DNA of 64,000 bases, taken from NCBI RefSeq assembly GCF_051660745.1, contig NZ_JBOFQF010000028.1, forward strand, positions 372,001-436,000, read 5' to 3'. The position numbers were made by a program, and so were the translations under genes. Shown here one piece after another: positions 7,084 to 15,693 of the stretch. The number at the start of each line of letters is the position of its first letter. Positions within the stretch are counted from its first letter, which is position 1. This DNA comes from Segniliparus sp051660745 (GTDB taxonomy: Bacteria; Actinomycetota; Actinomycetes; Mycobacteriales; Mycobacteriaceae). A model generated the notes under the pieces. That model had not been told where the DNA came from. It searched no databases and was given only the letters and a program-made list of their open reading frames with translations.

Positions 7084-8795
7084 GCCGCATCGACCGGGTC
7101 CGCTATGTGGGCCTCTACGGGCCGACCGTCGGCGACCGGATCCGCCTCGCGGACACGGACCTGTTCATCGAGGTCACCGAGGACCGTTGCGGGGGCCCCG
7201 GCCTCGCGGGAGACGAGGCCGTGTTCGGCGGCGGGAAAGTGCTGCGCGAGTCGATGGGCCAGGGGCGGGCGACCCGCGCGGAAGGGGCTCCCGACACCGT
7301 CATCACCGGCGTGGTAGTGCTCGACTGGTGGGGGGTGGTCAAGGCCGACGTCGGGATCCGCGACGGGCGGATCGTCGCGCTCGGGAAAGCGGGGAACCCG
7401 GACACGATGGACGGCGTGCACCCCGACCTCGTGATCGGCCCGTCCACCGAGGTGATCGCGGGGAACGGGAAGATCCTCACGGCGGGGGGGATCGACTGCC
7501 ACGTGCATTTCATCTGTCCGCAGATCATCCCCGAGGCGCTCGGCTCCGGGCTCACCACGCTGATCGGCGGCGGCACCGGCCCGGCCGAGGGCTCGAAGGC
7601 GACCACGGTGACCCCGGGGGCGTGGCATCTGGCCCGGATGCTGGAGGCGCTCGACGGCCAGCCGATGAACTTCGTCCTGCTCGGCAAGGGCTCCACGGTG
7701 TCCGAGGAAGGCATGTGGGAGCAGCTGCGCGCGGGCGCCTGCGGCTTCAAGATCCATGAGGACTGGGGCGCGACGCCCGCGGCCATCGACGCCTGCCTGC
7801 GGGTCGCGGACGCGTCGTGCACGCAGGTCGCGCTGCACACGGACACGCTCAACGAGCTCGGCTACGTCGCGGACACCCTGGCCGCGATCGGCGGGCGGGG
7901 CATCCACACCTACCACACCGAAGGCGCGGGCGGCGGGCACGCACCGGACATCATCACGGTCGCCGCGCACACGAACGTGCTGCCCAGCTCGACCAACCCG
8001 ACCCGGCCGCACACGGTGAACACCATCGACGAGCATCTCGACATGCTCATGGTCTGCCATCACCTGAACCCGGCGATCCCCGAGGACCTCGCGTTCGCGG
8101 AGAGCCGCATCCGCCCGTCCACGATCGCGGCGGAGGACTTGCTCCACGACATCGGGGCGATCTCGATGATCGGCAGCGACGCCCAGGCGATGGGCCGCGT
8201 CGGCGAGGTGGTCATCCGCACGTGGCAGACCGCGCACGTCATGAAGCGCAGGCGGGGGGTTTTGCCCGGGGGCGGGCTGGCCGACAACCTCCGCGCGCGC
8301 CGCTACGTCGCCAAGTACACGATCTGCCCGGCGATCGCGCACGGGCTCGACCACGAGATCGGCAGCGTGGAGCCGGGCAAGCTCGCCGACCTCGTGCTGT
8401 GGGACACCGCGTTCTTCGGGGTGCGCCCGCATCTGGTGCTCAAGGGCGGCATGATCGCGTGGGCGCAGATGGGCGACGCGAACGCCTCGATCCCCACGCC
8501 GCAGCCGGTGCTGCCGAGGCCGATGTTCGGCGCGGCGGCGGCCCCGCAGACCTCGGTGCACTTCGTCGCCCCCGCCGCGCTGGAGGCGGGCCTCGCCGAC
8601 CGTCTCGCGGTGCGCAGGCGCCTGGTCGCCGCGAAAGACGTGCGCGCCGTGCGCAAGTCGGACCTCAAGCTCAACGACGCGACTCCGGACATCCAGGTCG
8701 ACCCGGACACGTTCACGGTGCGCGTGGACGGCGAGGTGTTCGAGGAGCAGCCCGCCGAGGTGCTGCCGATGGCGCAGCGCTACTTCTTGTTCTAG
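7080..8795 (+). CDS. ureC: urease subunit alpha (catalytic)
   Basis: Nickel-dependent hydrolysis of urea to ammonia and carbamate, 571 residues, full length. All catalytic elements are present: HVH at about residues 141-143, the carbamylated Lys in GFKIHEDWG (about residue 224), ALHTDTLNE and HTYHTEGAGGGHAPDII for nickel and substrate, the mobile-flap Cys-His in MVCHHLNP, and the nickel Asp in MIGSDAQAMGR. The C-terminus MAQRYFLF is typical. Start overlaps ureB by four bases. The protein looks fully functional, although the nickel chaperone genes ureG and ureD are not nearby. Confidence 0.98.
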   Translation: MSRIDRVRYVGLYGPTVGDRIRLADTDLFIEVTEDRCGGPGLAGDEAVFGGGKVLRESMGQGRATRAEGAPDTVITGVVVLDWWGVVKADVGIRDGRIVALGKAGNPDTMDGVHPDLVIGPSTEVIAGNGKILTAGGIDCHVHFICPQIIPEALGSGLTTLIGGGTGPAEGSKATTVTPGAWHLARMLEALDGQPMNFVLLGKGSTVSEEGMWEQLRAGACGFKIHEDWGATPAAIDACLRVADASCTQVALHTDTLNELGYVADTLAAIGGRGIHTYHTEGAGGGHAPDIITVAAHTNVLPSSTNPTRPHTVNTIDEHLDMLMVCHHLNPAIPEDLAFAESRIRPSTIAAEDLLHDIGAISMIGSDAQAMGRVGEVVIRTWQTAHVMKRRRGVLPGGGLADNLRARRYVAKYTICPAIAHGLDHEIGSVEPGKLADLVLWDTAFFGVRPHLVLKGGMIAWAQMGDANASIPTPQPVLPRPMFGAAAAPQTSVHFVAPAALEAGLADRLAVRRRLVAAKDVRAVRKSDLKLNDATPDIQVDPDTFTVRVDGEVFEEQPAEVLPMAQRYFLF

Positions 8796-8839
8796 TTCTG
8801 CTGTTCTAGCCCGCCGAATTCGGGGACGCAGAGAAACTT

Positions 8840-8878
8840 GCATACGCAATATTTGTGTGCGTACTATATTGCGCATGC
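8840..8878. promoter_or_regulatory. inverted-repeat operator overlapping the SDR start
   Basis: GCATACGCAATAT (8840-8852) and ATATTGCGCATGC (8866-8878) form 13-base arms matching at 12 positions around a 13-base spacer; an extra half-site TGCGTA occurs at 8858-8863. The right arm covers the ATG of the SDR gene and the AT-rich TACTATATT before it could be the -10. A repressor binding here would block the SDR promoter. Confidence 0.55.
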
Positions 8879-9669
8879 AGATTGATTTGAACGGAAAGAC
8901 CGCCCTGGTGACCGGGTCCACGCAGGGCATCGGCTTCGCCATCGCGAAAGCGCTCGCCGCCAGCGGCGCCCGCGTCGCGCTCAACGGCCGCTCGCAGGCC
9001 AGCGTGGACGGCGCTGCCGACCGGCTGCGGGGCGAGGTTCCAGGCGCCGATCTGGTCGCGCTCGTCGCCGATGTCGCGACAGAGGAGGGCGCCGCCGCGG
9101 CGGCCAAGGCGTTGCCCGAGGTCGACGTGCTCGTGAACAACCTCGGGATCTTCGGCTCGGCGGAGCCGCTGGAGATCTCCGACGCCGAGTGGCGGCGCTA
9201 TTTCGAGGTCAACGTGCTCTCCGCGATCCGGCTCACCCAGCAGTACCTCCCGGCGATGACCGCGAAGGGCTGGGGCCGGATCCAGTACATCGCCAGCGAC
9301 TCCGCCATCGCCATCCCGGCCGAGATGATCCACTACGGGGTGTCGAAGACCGCGCTCTTGGGCGTCTCGCGCGGCTTCGCCAAAGCGGCGGCGGGCACCG
9401 GCGTCACGGTGAACTCGGTGATCGTGGGGCCGACGCACACCGGCGGGGTGGAGGACTTCGTCTACCAGCTGGTGGACAAGTCCCTGCCGTGGGAAGAGGC
9501 GCAGCGCGAGTTCATGAAGGCATACCGGCCGCAGTCGCTGCTGCAGCGGCTCATCGAACCGGAAGAGGTCGCGAACCTGGTCGCGTACTTGAGCTCCCCG
9601 CTCGCGTCGGCGACGACCGGGGCGGCCGTCCGGGTCGACGGCGGATACGTGGACGCGATCGTGCCCTGA
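8875..9669 (+). CDS. short-chain dehydrogenase/reductase
   Basis: Rossmann-fold NAD(P)-dependent oxidoreductase of 264 residues. Motifs in order: cofactor loop TGSTQGIG, NNLG (a variant of the usual NNAG), the catalytic Ser in YIASDSAIAI, Tyr and Lys in YGVSK, and the C-terminal GAAVRVDGGYVDAIVP. Substrate unknown. ATG 8875 is preferred over an in-frame GTG at 8857 because the -10-like sequence lies between them. The gene separates ureC from ureF and has its own palindromic operator, so it is probably regulated independently of urease. Confidence 0.85.
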   Translation: MQIDLNGKTALVTGSTQGIGFAIAKALAASGARVALNGRSQASVDGAADRLRGEVPGADLVALVADVATEEGAAAAAKALPEVDVLVNNLGIFGSAEPLEISDAEWRRYFEVNVLSAIRLTQQYLPAMTAKGWGRIQYIASDSAIAIPAEMIHYGVSKTALLGVSRGFAKAAAGTGVTVNSVIVGPTHTGGVEDFVYQLVDKSLPWEEAQREFMKAYRPQSLLQRLIEPEEVANLVAYLSSPLASATTGAAVRVDGGYVDAIVP

Positions 9670-9692
9670 TCGGCGCGCTATCCTTTGGTGCG

Positions 9693-10343
9693 ATGAGCCC
9701 CGTGTCCGCCCTCCTGCTCGCGCTCGCCGACTCGCGGCTGCCGACCGGGGCGCACGCGCACTCCGGCACGATGGAGGAGGCGATCGCCTCGGGCATGGTC
9801 TTCGACCTCGCGAGCGCGGAGGCGTTTCTCGTGCGCAAGGCGAAGACCACGGGCCTGACGGGCGCGTCGATCGCCGCGCACCTCGCGGCGGGGCGGTGCG
9901 ACGTGGCGCGGGCGGAGCGTCTCGCGGACTCGCGGACCCCCTCGCCCGCGTCAAGGGACGCGTCTCGGGAGCAGGGCAGAGGGCTGGCCCGGCTGGCCAG
10001 GACGAGCTGGCCGGATTTCGCGGCGGCGCTGCCGAACCAGCCCCATCTGAGCAGGCCCCACCTGTCCACTGTGCTCGGCGCGCTCGGCGCTCACCTCGGC
10101 CTGCCCCCCGGCGATGTGGCGGGGCTCTTCGTCTACACGTCCATGAGCGCCGCGGCGACGGCGGCTCAACGCCTGCTCGCCTTAGACCCCTCGCTCATGG
10201 CGGCGGCGACGCTGCGCCTCTCGGCGCTCTGCGACGAGACGGCCGAACGGGCCGCGAGCGGATTGCAAGAGCTCTCCGACCCGCTCGGCGACATCCTCGC
10301 GGAACGGCACGAGCTGAGGGACCAGGCTTTATTCCGGTCCTGA
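9693..10343 (+). CDS. ureF: urease accessory protein UreF
   Basis: Urease maturation factor of 216 residues that, with UreD and UreG, loads nickel into the apo-enzyme. LLALADSRLPTGAHAHSGTMEEAIASGMV at the N-terminus and QRLLALDP...LSDPLGDILAERHELRDQALFRS at the C-terminus match the mycobacterial UreF pattern closely. A TATCCT hexamer ends eight bases before the ATG, pointing to a separate, near-leaderless message. The expected ureG and ureD genes do not follow; the next gene is convergent. Confidence 0.93.
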   Translation: MSPVSALLLALADSRLPTGAHAHSGTMEEAIASGMVFDLASAEAFLVRKAKTTGLTGASIAAHLAAGRCDVARAERLADSRTPSPASRDASREQGRGLARLARTSWPDFAAALPNQPHLSRPHLSTVLGALGAHLGLPPGDVAGLFVYTSMSAAATAAQRLLALDPSLMAAATLRLSALCDETAERAASGLQELSDPLGDILAERHELRDQALFRS

Positions 10344-10354
10344 GGCTCGAAAGC

Positions 10355-10804
10355 TCAGCGGCCGAGCTTCGACTCGAAGCCCGCGCAGTAGGTGGTGACC
10401 AGCACGCACTCCTGCGCCCCGGCCTTGCAGGCGTCGAGGACGCGGACCTCGCGCGCGTCGGTGTCGTCGTCATCGCCGAGCTCGGCGAAGAACTGGGCGT
10501 TCTTCACCTCTTTGCCGTCGTCGTCCTTGCCAGTCTTGACGCCCTTGGCGACAGTGGCGCAGGCGTTGGTGAAGCTGGTGACGACTTTGCAGTCGGTGGC
10601 GCCGTTGCGGGCGCAGAGGTCTTTCGCGAAGCCCTCTTCGGTCTTGCGGGTCGCGGGGCCGGAGATCGTGCCGATCGCCCCCGTGCTCGGCGAGACGGCG
10701 ATGGCGGCGTTCCAGTTCTCGTCCGCGGAAGCGGTGGACAAAGCCGAGGCCATCGGGGCTACGGCGAGTGCTGCGGAGGCGATGAAGGTCGATAACAATC
10801 TCAT
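10355..10804 (-). CDS. secreted DUF4189-type protein
   Basis: A 149-residue exported protein with a signal peptide (MRLLSTFIASAALAVAPMASA) and a mature part of DUF4189 type: WNAAIAVSPSTGAIGTISG, a Cys-rich body with six or so paired cysteines (DLCARNGATDCKVVTSFTNACATVAKG) and CVLVTTYCAGFESKLGR. Function unknown. An in-frame ATG at 10825 would add seven residues before a less well-formed signal peptide. Convergent with ureF, only 11 bases apart. Confidence 0.75.
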   Translation of the reverse strand: MRLLSTFIASAALAVAPMASALSTASADENWNAAIAVSPSTGAIGTISGPATRKTEEGFAKDLCARNGATDCKVVTSFTNACATVAKGVKTGKDDDGKEVKNAQFFAELGDDDDTDAREVRVLDACKAGAQECVLVTTYCAGFESKLGR

Positions 10805-11002
10805 AACGAGGGATTGTAAAGGCAAGGCGGAATTTGTGCGAGCCGAACCGCAATGCGTCCGAAGAATTCAACAAGTTGTTCATCAGATGAACTCTTCGCG
10901 GGGCAGATCGCGCCGCGGACGAGCCCTTGCTCGGGCGGAGCCGGGTCTTGCCCTGAAGAGCCTTGCCCTGAAGAAACACGGCGCGACGGGTACGGTGATC
11001 GG

Positions 11003-11824
11003 GTGAATCACACCTCCGCGTTCAAGGGGATCCGGCCCAGCCCTGTCTTTCTCGGCATACTCGCGGCCACCGCGTTCGGCGGAGCGCTCGCCTGGATCGG
11101 CGAGCCAGGCGGGCCGTTGGCGACTTTCGGGGCTTTCGTCTTCGTCCTGGCGGGCTGGTTGACGACGCTGTGCCTGCACGAGTTCGGCCACGCCTTCGCC
11201 GCGTGGCGGTTCGGCGACCACGACGTGGCGATCAAGGGCTACCTCGACCTCGACATCCGCCGCTACACCGATCCGATCAACTCGTTGGTGATCCCCCTGG
11301 TGATCATCCTGATCGGGGGCATCGGCCTGCCGGGGGCCGCCGTCTACCTCGACACGCAATGGATGGGCAAGAAGCAGCGCAGCATCATCTCGCTGGCCGG
11401 GCCCGCGGCGAACCTCCTCGCCGCCGTGGTCTTGCTCGGCGCGGGCGCGGCGGGCGAGGCCTCGCTCGCGTGGATCGACTGGGACGGCGCTGGCGGCGGT
11501 GTGTTGCGGCCCGGGCACTTCGTGTTCTGGTCCGCTGTGCAGTTCCTCGGGCTCTTGCAGGTCTTCGCCTTGGTGATCAACCTCCTGCCGATCCCCGGCC
11601 TCGACGGCTACGGCGCGATCGAGCCGTGGCTCTCCTACGAGACCCAGCGCAAGCTGCACCCGGTCCGGCAATGGGGCTTCCTCGTCCTCTTCGGCATCCT
11701 GCTGCTCCCGAACCCCGTCGGCTCACTGGTGCGCAGCTTGATCTGGCAGGTGTTCGACCTGCTCGGCGGCAACGGGCTCCTCGCCGCGTACGGCCAGCAC
11801 TTCGCGTTGCCCTGGCAGCGGTGA
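11003..11824 (+). CDS. site-2 protease family (M50) membrane metalloprotease
   Basis: Polytopic membrane protein of 273 residues. TLCLHEFGHAFAAWRFG carries the HExxH zinc site (about residues 59-63) inside a membrane segment, and LVINLLPIPGLDGYGAIEP is the distal NxxPxxxLDG-type metal-ligand loop. LVIPLVIILIGGIGLPGAAVYLD is another membrane segment. The family performs intramembrane proteolysis; the substrate is unknown. GTG 11003 is preceded by TACGGT six bases upstream, so the message is probably leaderless. Confidence 0.85.
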   Translation: MNHTSAFKGIRPSPVFLGILAATAFGGALAWIGEPGGPLATFGAFVFVLAGWLTTLCLHEFGHAFAAWRFGDHDVAIKGYLDLDIRRYTDPINSLVIPLVIILIGGIGLPGAAVYLDTQWMGKKQRSIISLAGPAANLLAAVVLLGAGAAGEASLAWIDWDGAGGGVLRPGHFVFWSAVQFLGLLQVFALVINLLPIPGLDGYGAIEPWLSYETQRKLHPVRQWGFLVLFGILLLPNPVGSLVRSLIWQVFDLLGGNGLLAAYGQHFALPWQR

Positions 11825-11912
11825 GCAGGGCCGCGCGGGCGCGCGGCGGCGAGTTGCCAGATTGCTCGGGAACAGGCGTCCTGGCGGGCCGGAGCCGATT
11901 AAGCTTGGCGGT

Positions 11913-12815
11913 GTGAGCAGCGCGACCCCGGCACAGGAGGGCACGGCACAGGCGGCTTCCTCCGTGTGGCGCTTCGAAGGATTCGACCTCGACCGGTATT
12001 TCACGAGGATCGGCTACACGGGGGGAGCGGAGCCGACTTTCGAGACGTTGCGCGCGCTGCAGCTCGCGGACGCCACGAGCATTCCGTGGGACAACATCGA
12101 CATGGTCTTGGGCAGGCCCGCAGTCCTCGACCCCACAGGGGTCTTGGACAAGATCACCATCGGTCGCCGAGGCCTGACCTGCGAGGAGCGAACGACGCTC
12201 TTCGCGGCGGCGCTCTCCGCCCTCGGCTTTCATGTCGAATGCCGCTCCGCCAGGGTCAGGATGGGGGCGAAAAAGATCACCGGCCTGTCGCACGCGGTGG
12301 TCTGGGCGGAGGTCGACGGGCTCGCGTACGCGTGCGACGTGGGCTTCGGGGTGGGGCCGCTCGAGCCGGTGCGGCTCGAAGACGGGGCGCGCAGCGTGGT
12401 CGGCCGGTGGGAGCACGCGATACGGCGGGAGGACGGCGAGTGGGTGCTCTCGGGCCTCCGCGAGGACGGCTGGGTCGATTTGAGCGCTTTCGCCGACGTT
12501 CCCCGCTATCCGGTGGACAACCTCTACACGAACCACTTTTTATCGACCCATCCCAGATCGCCGTTCCGCAAGAGCCCGCGCGTGTCTCGGATCAATGCGG
12601 AGCAGATGGTCGTGCTCAACGAGGGCGAGCTGCGCGTCGCGACCCCGGTCGAAACGCTGAGCGCCGTCGAGGTCGCCCCGGAGGACACGCCCCGTGTGCT
12701 CGAAGAGGAGTTCGGCGTGGTGCTCGGGGCGGAGGACGGCGCGCTTGTGGTCGCGAGGATCCGGGACATGCGGGACAAGCCCGCGTACAACACCCCGGAG
12801 GAGATCCTCGGCTGA
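11913..12815 (+). CDS. nat: arylamine N-acetyltransferase
   Basis: Transfers acetyl groups from acetyl-CoA to arylamines or hydrazines; mycobacterial homologues acetylate isoniazid and sit near cholesterol catabolism, which is not the case here. 300 residues. The catalytic triad is visible: Cys at about residue 90 in GLTCEERTTLF, His at about 127 in LSHAVVWAEV, Asp at about 142 in CDVGFG. The usual RGGYC motif is altered to RRGLTC. FYTNHFLSTHP-like segment (NLYTNHFLSTHPRSPF) supports the family. GTG 11913 follows TAAGCT by seven bases. Confidence 0.88.
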   Translation: MSSATPAQEGTAQAASSVWRFEGFDLDRYFTRIGYTGGAEPTFETLRALQLADATSIPWDNIDMVLGRPAVLDPTGVLDKITIGRRGLTCEERTTLFAAALSALGFHVECRSARVRMGAKKITGLSHAVVWAEVDGLAYACDVGFGVGPLEPVRLEDGARSVVGRWEHAIRREDGEWVLSGLREDGWVDLSAFADVPRYPVDNLYTNHFLSTHPRSPFRKSPRVSRINAEQMVVLNEGELRVATPVETLSAVEVAPEDTPRVLEEEFGVVLGAEDGALVVARIRDMRDKPAYNTPEEILG

Positions 12816-12923
12816 CGGCGCTCGGCGGGGCTCTGCGGAAGGCCGAAAAAGGATCTTGTCGTTTTCGGCGCGGGGGCGTAGCGTTTCTCTTGCCAGCGGC
12901 AATTACCAGATGAGGTGATTCGT

Positions 12924-13241
12924 TTGAGTATCGTCGGCACGGATTGGCACACCTTCACAGCCTGGGGCAACGGGTATTACACGGTCCAGGTGAATATCCC
13001 GCCCGCAAATGTCGCCGTTGAGACCGCTTTGTACGGACAAAGCGGCGGAGGCACGAATTACGCCGGAATCATGCACTACCGCCGCCGTCTGTCCAACGGC
13101 ACGGACAAGGATATCGATTTCGGCGCTTGGACAAGCTGGCCCGCAGTGTTCTACGACCACATCAGTTCGGTCACGTTCGCCACGGCGACCGGTTCGGACC
13201 AAGAGGCGTGGCTCATCGGCCGCATGGATTACTGGGGATAG
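12924..13241 (+). CDS. hypothetical protein
   Basis: About 105 residues, not recognised. The sequence is rich in aromatic and small polar residues (DWHTFTAWGNGYYTVQVNIPP, FGAWTSWPAVFYDHISSVTF) with no membrane segment or signal peptide, suggesting a compact beta-rich protein. I prefer TTG 12924 because GAGGTGA lies five bases before it, and the next gene uses the same ribosome-binding sequence; GTG 12915, inside that site, is the alternative and adds three residues. It lies eight bases upstream of the next small gene, so they are probably co-transcribed. Confidence 0.6.
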   Translation: MSIVGTDWHTFTAWGNGYYTVQVNIPPANVAVETALYGQSGGGTNYAGIMHYRRRLSNGTDKDIDFGAWTSWPAVFYDHISSVTFATATGSDQEAWLIGRMDYWG

Positions 13242-13249
13242 GTGAAGTC

Positions 13250-13582
13250 ATGGAATTCAGTTCAACAGGACTGCACAAGGTGCAGTCGGTCAGTTCCTGC
13301 CTGCTCTTCGACCCGCGAGACGGGAGCATACGGCACCTGCATCGCGTCGTGACGATCGAAGGCGCTGCCCCGACGTCGAAGGCCGAGCTCGAAGCTCAGA
13401 CTTTGGCGGAGGCGAAGAGGCTGGGATTGCCCGCAGAACAGTTGCAGGTGCTGCACGTCGACGAAGAGGCCTTGGCGGAGCCCGCCCGCTACTCCGTCGA
13501 CCTGACCACGAGAAAGCTCGTGAAAGGCAAACAGCTGGCGCACGCAGGCATGCCCGGACTGGGCGTGAACGGCCGAGCGTGA
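13250..13582 (+). CDS. hypothetical protein
   Basis: A 110-residue protein of unknown function: MEFSSTGLHKVQSVSSCLLFDPRDGSIRHLHRVVTIEGA, then a helical charged middle (SKAELEAQTLAEAKRLG) and a C-terminal tail rich in Gly and Lys. Start ATG 13250 with AGGTGA four bases ahead. Follows the previous small gene after eight bases; the pair sits between nat and ndh. No domain recognised. Confidence 0.6.
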   Translation: MEFSSTGLHKVQSVSSCLLFDPRDGSIRHLHRVVTIEGAAPTSKAELEAQTLAEAKRLGLPAEQLQVLHVDEEALAEPARYSVDLTTRKLVKGKQLAHAGMPGLGVNGRA

Positions 13583-13673
13583 GACCGTGAGGCGCAGGCG
13601 GCGCGAGAGCGCGGCCTGCCGATGAGAGGGAAGGCGCGGACCGAGCCGCTGGCCGCGCCCTCCTGCTCGTCGT

Positions 13674-15131
13674 CTAGCTCGAAGCGGCTTTCGAGACGGG
13701 CGCCGAGGATTCGATCTCGGACGCGCCGCCAACTTCGGGAGCCGCCTTGTTCTCGCTCGTCTCCTCGGCCGCTGCCGCCGCTTGCTCGCGCAGGATCGCA
13801 TTGCGCTCCAAAAGCGCGATACGGGCTTGGATCTGCTGGTGCGTGATGGTGAGCTGCGCCCTGCCCGGCGTGATGAAGGCGGCCAGCCAGGACAGCGTCG
13901 TCGTCAACCGGCTCTTGAACCCGACCAGGTAGTACAGGTGGATGAAGAGCCAGAGCACCCAGGCGAAGAAACCGGAGAACTCGAACTTCCACACCTTCGC
14001 CACCGCGGAGAAGCGGGAGATGGTGGACATCGAGCCTTTGTCGAGATATTTGAACTGCGTGCGGGGCTCGCCCTTGAAGTCGCCCTTGATCATTTTCGCG
14101 ACGTGCTTGCCGCCTTGGATCGCGCCCTGGGCCATGCCGGGGACGCCGGGGACCGAGGCCATGTCGCCGATCACGAAGATGTCCGGGTGGCCGGGGAGGG
14201 ACAGGTCTTTGTCGACGACGACCCGGCCCGCGCGGTCGAGCTCGACCCCGGTCTGCGCGGCGAGCTGCTTGCCGAGCGGGCTGGCAGACACCCCGGCCGA
14301 CCACACTTTGCACTTCGTGGCGATGGTGTGCAGGTTGCCCTCTTTGTCCTTGTAGGTGACGCCGTCCTGGTCGACGTCCACCACGATCGCGTCGAGCCGG
14401 ACCTCCACGCCGATCTTCTCAAGATGCTGCTTCGCCTTGAGGCCGAGCTTCGCGCCCATCGGGGGAAGCACGGCGGGCGCGCCGTCGAGGAGGATGATCC
14501 GCGCTTTGCGGGCGTCGATGTTCTTGAACGCGTTCTTGAACGTGCGGTGGGCGAGCTCGGCGATCTGGCCCGCGACCTCGACGCCGGTCGGACCGGCGCC
14601 GACCACGACGAAGGTGAGCGCCCGCTCTTGCTCGACGGGGTCGTTGGTCGCCTCGGCGAGCTCGAACGCGCCGACGATGCGTCCGCGCAGCTCGAGCGCG
14701 TCGTCGATGGTCTTCATGCCGGGGGCGAACTCGGAGAAGTGGTCGTTGCCGAAGTAGGACTGGTCGGCGCCCGCGGCGACCACCAGCGTGTCGTACGGCG
14801 TGGCGACCACGGTCGCGGCACGGCGGCGCGACCCCGCGATCCGGGACACCACGGTCTTCGACGCGGTGTCGATCTGCTCCACGTCGCCGAGGAGCACTTT
14901 CGCGTTCTTCTGCTTGGCGAACATCAGCCGGGTCGGCGGGGCGATCTCGCCCTCGGAGAGGATGCCGGTCGCGACTTGGTAGAGCAACGGCTGGAAGAGG
15001 TGGTGGGTGGTCTTGGCGATGAGCGTGACCTCGACGGGAGCCCCGTCGAGGGCCTGCGCGACATTGACCCCGCCGAAACCGGATCCGATCACCACCACAC
15101 GCCGAGGAGTCTCTTGTGGGGTCTGGCTCAT
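13674..15131 (-). CDS. ndh: type II NADH:quinone oxidoreductase (NDH-2)
   Basis: Single-subunit, non-proton-pumping NADH dehydrogenase of the respiratory chain, membrane-associated. 485 residues. FAD site VVVIGSGFGGVNVAQAL near the N-terminus, NADH site FVVVGAGPTGVEVAGQIAELA near residue 170, second FAD motif HPDIFVIGDMASVPG, and the C-terminal hydrophobic anchor FFAWVLWLFIHLYYLVGFKSRL typical of mycobacterial Ndh. CAGGAGG lies eight bases before ATG 15131. The order urease genes then ndh is as in M. tuberculosis (Rv1848-Rv1854c). The last 50 residues are an Ala/Glu-rich tail. Confidence 0.95.
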   Translation of the reverse strand: MSQTPQETPRRVVVIGSGFGGVNVAQALDGAPVEVTLIAKTTHHLFQPLLYQVATGILSEGEIAPPTRLMFAKQKNAKVLLGDVEQIDTASKTVVSRIAGSRRRAATVVATPYDTLVVAAGADQSYFGNDHFSEFAPGMKTIDDALELRGRIVGAFELAEATNDPVEQERALTFVVVGAGPTGVEVAGQIAELAHRTFKNAFKNIDARKARIILLDGAPAVLPPMGAKLGLKAKQHLEKIGVEVRLDAIVVDVDQDGVTYKDKEGNLHTIATKCKVWSAGVSASPLGKQLAAQTGVELDRAGRVVVDKDLSLPGHPDIFVIGDMASVPGVPGMAQGAIQGGKHVAKMIKGDFKGEPRTQFKYLDKGSMSTISRFSAVAKVWKFEFSGFFAWVLWLFIHLYYLVGFKSRLTTTLSWLAAFITPGRAQLTITHQQIQARIALLERNAILREQAAAAAEETSENKAAPEVGGASEIESSAPVSKAASS

Positions 15132-15333
15132 GCGGTTCGCCTCCTGTAGTGTCCGCGTTCTCTACCCCATTGCATACCACAAGAGGGGGTCCCATGTCCG
15201 CCGGGAATCACTGACGCGCGCGGCCGCATCGGCTCCGACGTGGGATGGAGGCGAAGACGCGGCCCCAGGAATTTCCAGTTGTTACAGAAGACACAGGATC
15301 GCCGCGCCCAAACCGGGGCGGGCCCGGCCCAGG

Positions 15334-15693
15334 TCAGCCGCCGAGCGAGACGAGGATCCGGCCGTTCTGCTCCCACGCGCTGTAGACCGCGAGCCTGCCG
15401 ACTCCCTCGCTGGTGCACAGGCCGCTCGCGAGGCTGAAGGCGTACTGGTGCAAGGGGCACACCACCACGCCGAGGTCGACTTGGCCGTCCGCGATCGGCC
15501 CGGCCTTGTGCGGGCAGACGGCGGAGGTGGCCCGAAGCTCGCCGTTGTCGAGCAGGAAGACGGCGATCTGCGCGCCGTCCACCGCGTACGCGCGGCCCTC
15601 GCCCGGCGTGAGGTCGGAGACGGGCCCGACGTCGTGGGCCTCGCCCGCCTGCGGCGGAGGAGAAACGCTGTCCACCTGCAAAGGTCTAGCCAC
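15334..15693 (-). CDS. nirD: nitrite reductase (NADH) small subunit
   Basis: Rieske-type subunit of assimilatory nitrite reductase, 119 residues. The [2Fe-2S] ligands are CPHK (variant of CPHxx) in SAVCPHKAGPIADG and CPLHQY in VVCPLHQYAFSL. GTG 15693 overlaps the nirB stop by eight bases, so expression is coupled. The C-terminus ILVSLGG closes the Rieske fold. An internal GTG at 15675 is possible. Confidence 0.9.
   Translation of the reverse strand: MARPLQVDSVSPPPQAGEAHDVGPVSDLTPGEGRAYAVDGAQIAVFLLDNGELRATSAVCPHKAGPIADGQVDLGVVVCPLHQYAFSLASGLCTSEGVGRLAVYSAWEQNGRILVSLGG

Noticed and set aside
12915..12923. GTG 12915 as start of the small gene after nat
   Set aside because: It lies inside the probable ribosome-binding sequence GAGGTGA; TTG 12924 is better spaced, although GTG cannot be excluded.
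13633..13659. GGCGCGG/CCGCGCC hairpin between two convergent genes as a terminator
   Set aside because: Seven-base stem with a 13-base loop and no T run; too weak to call.
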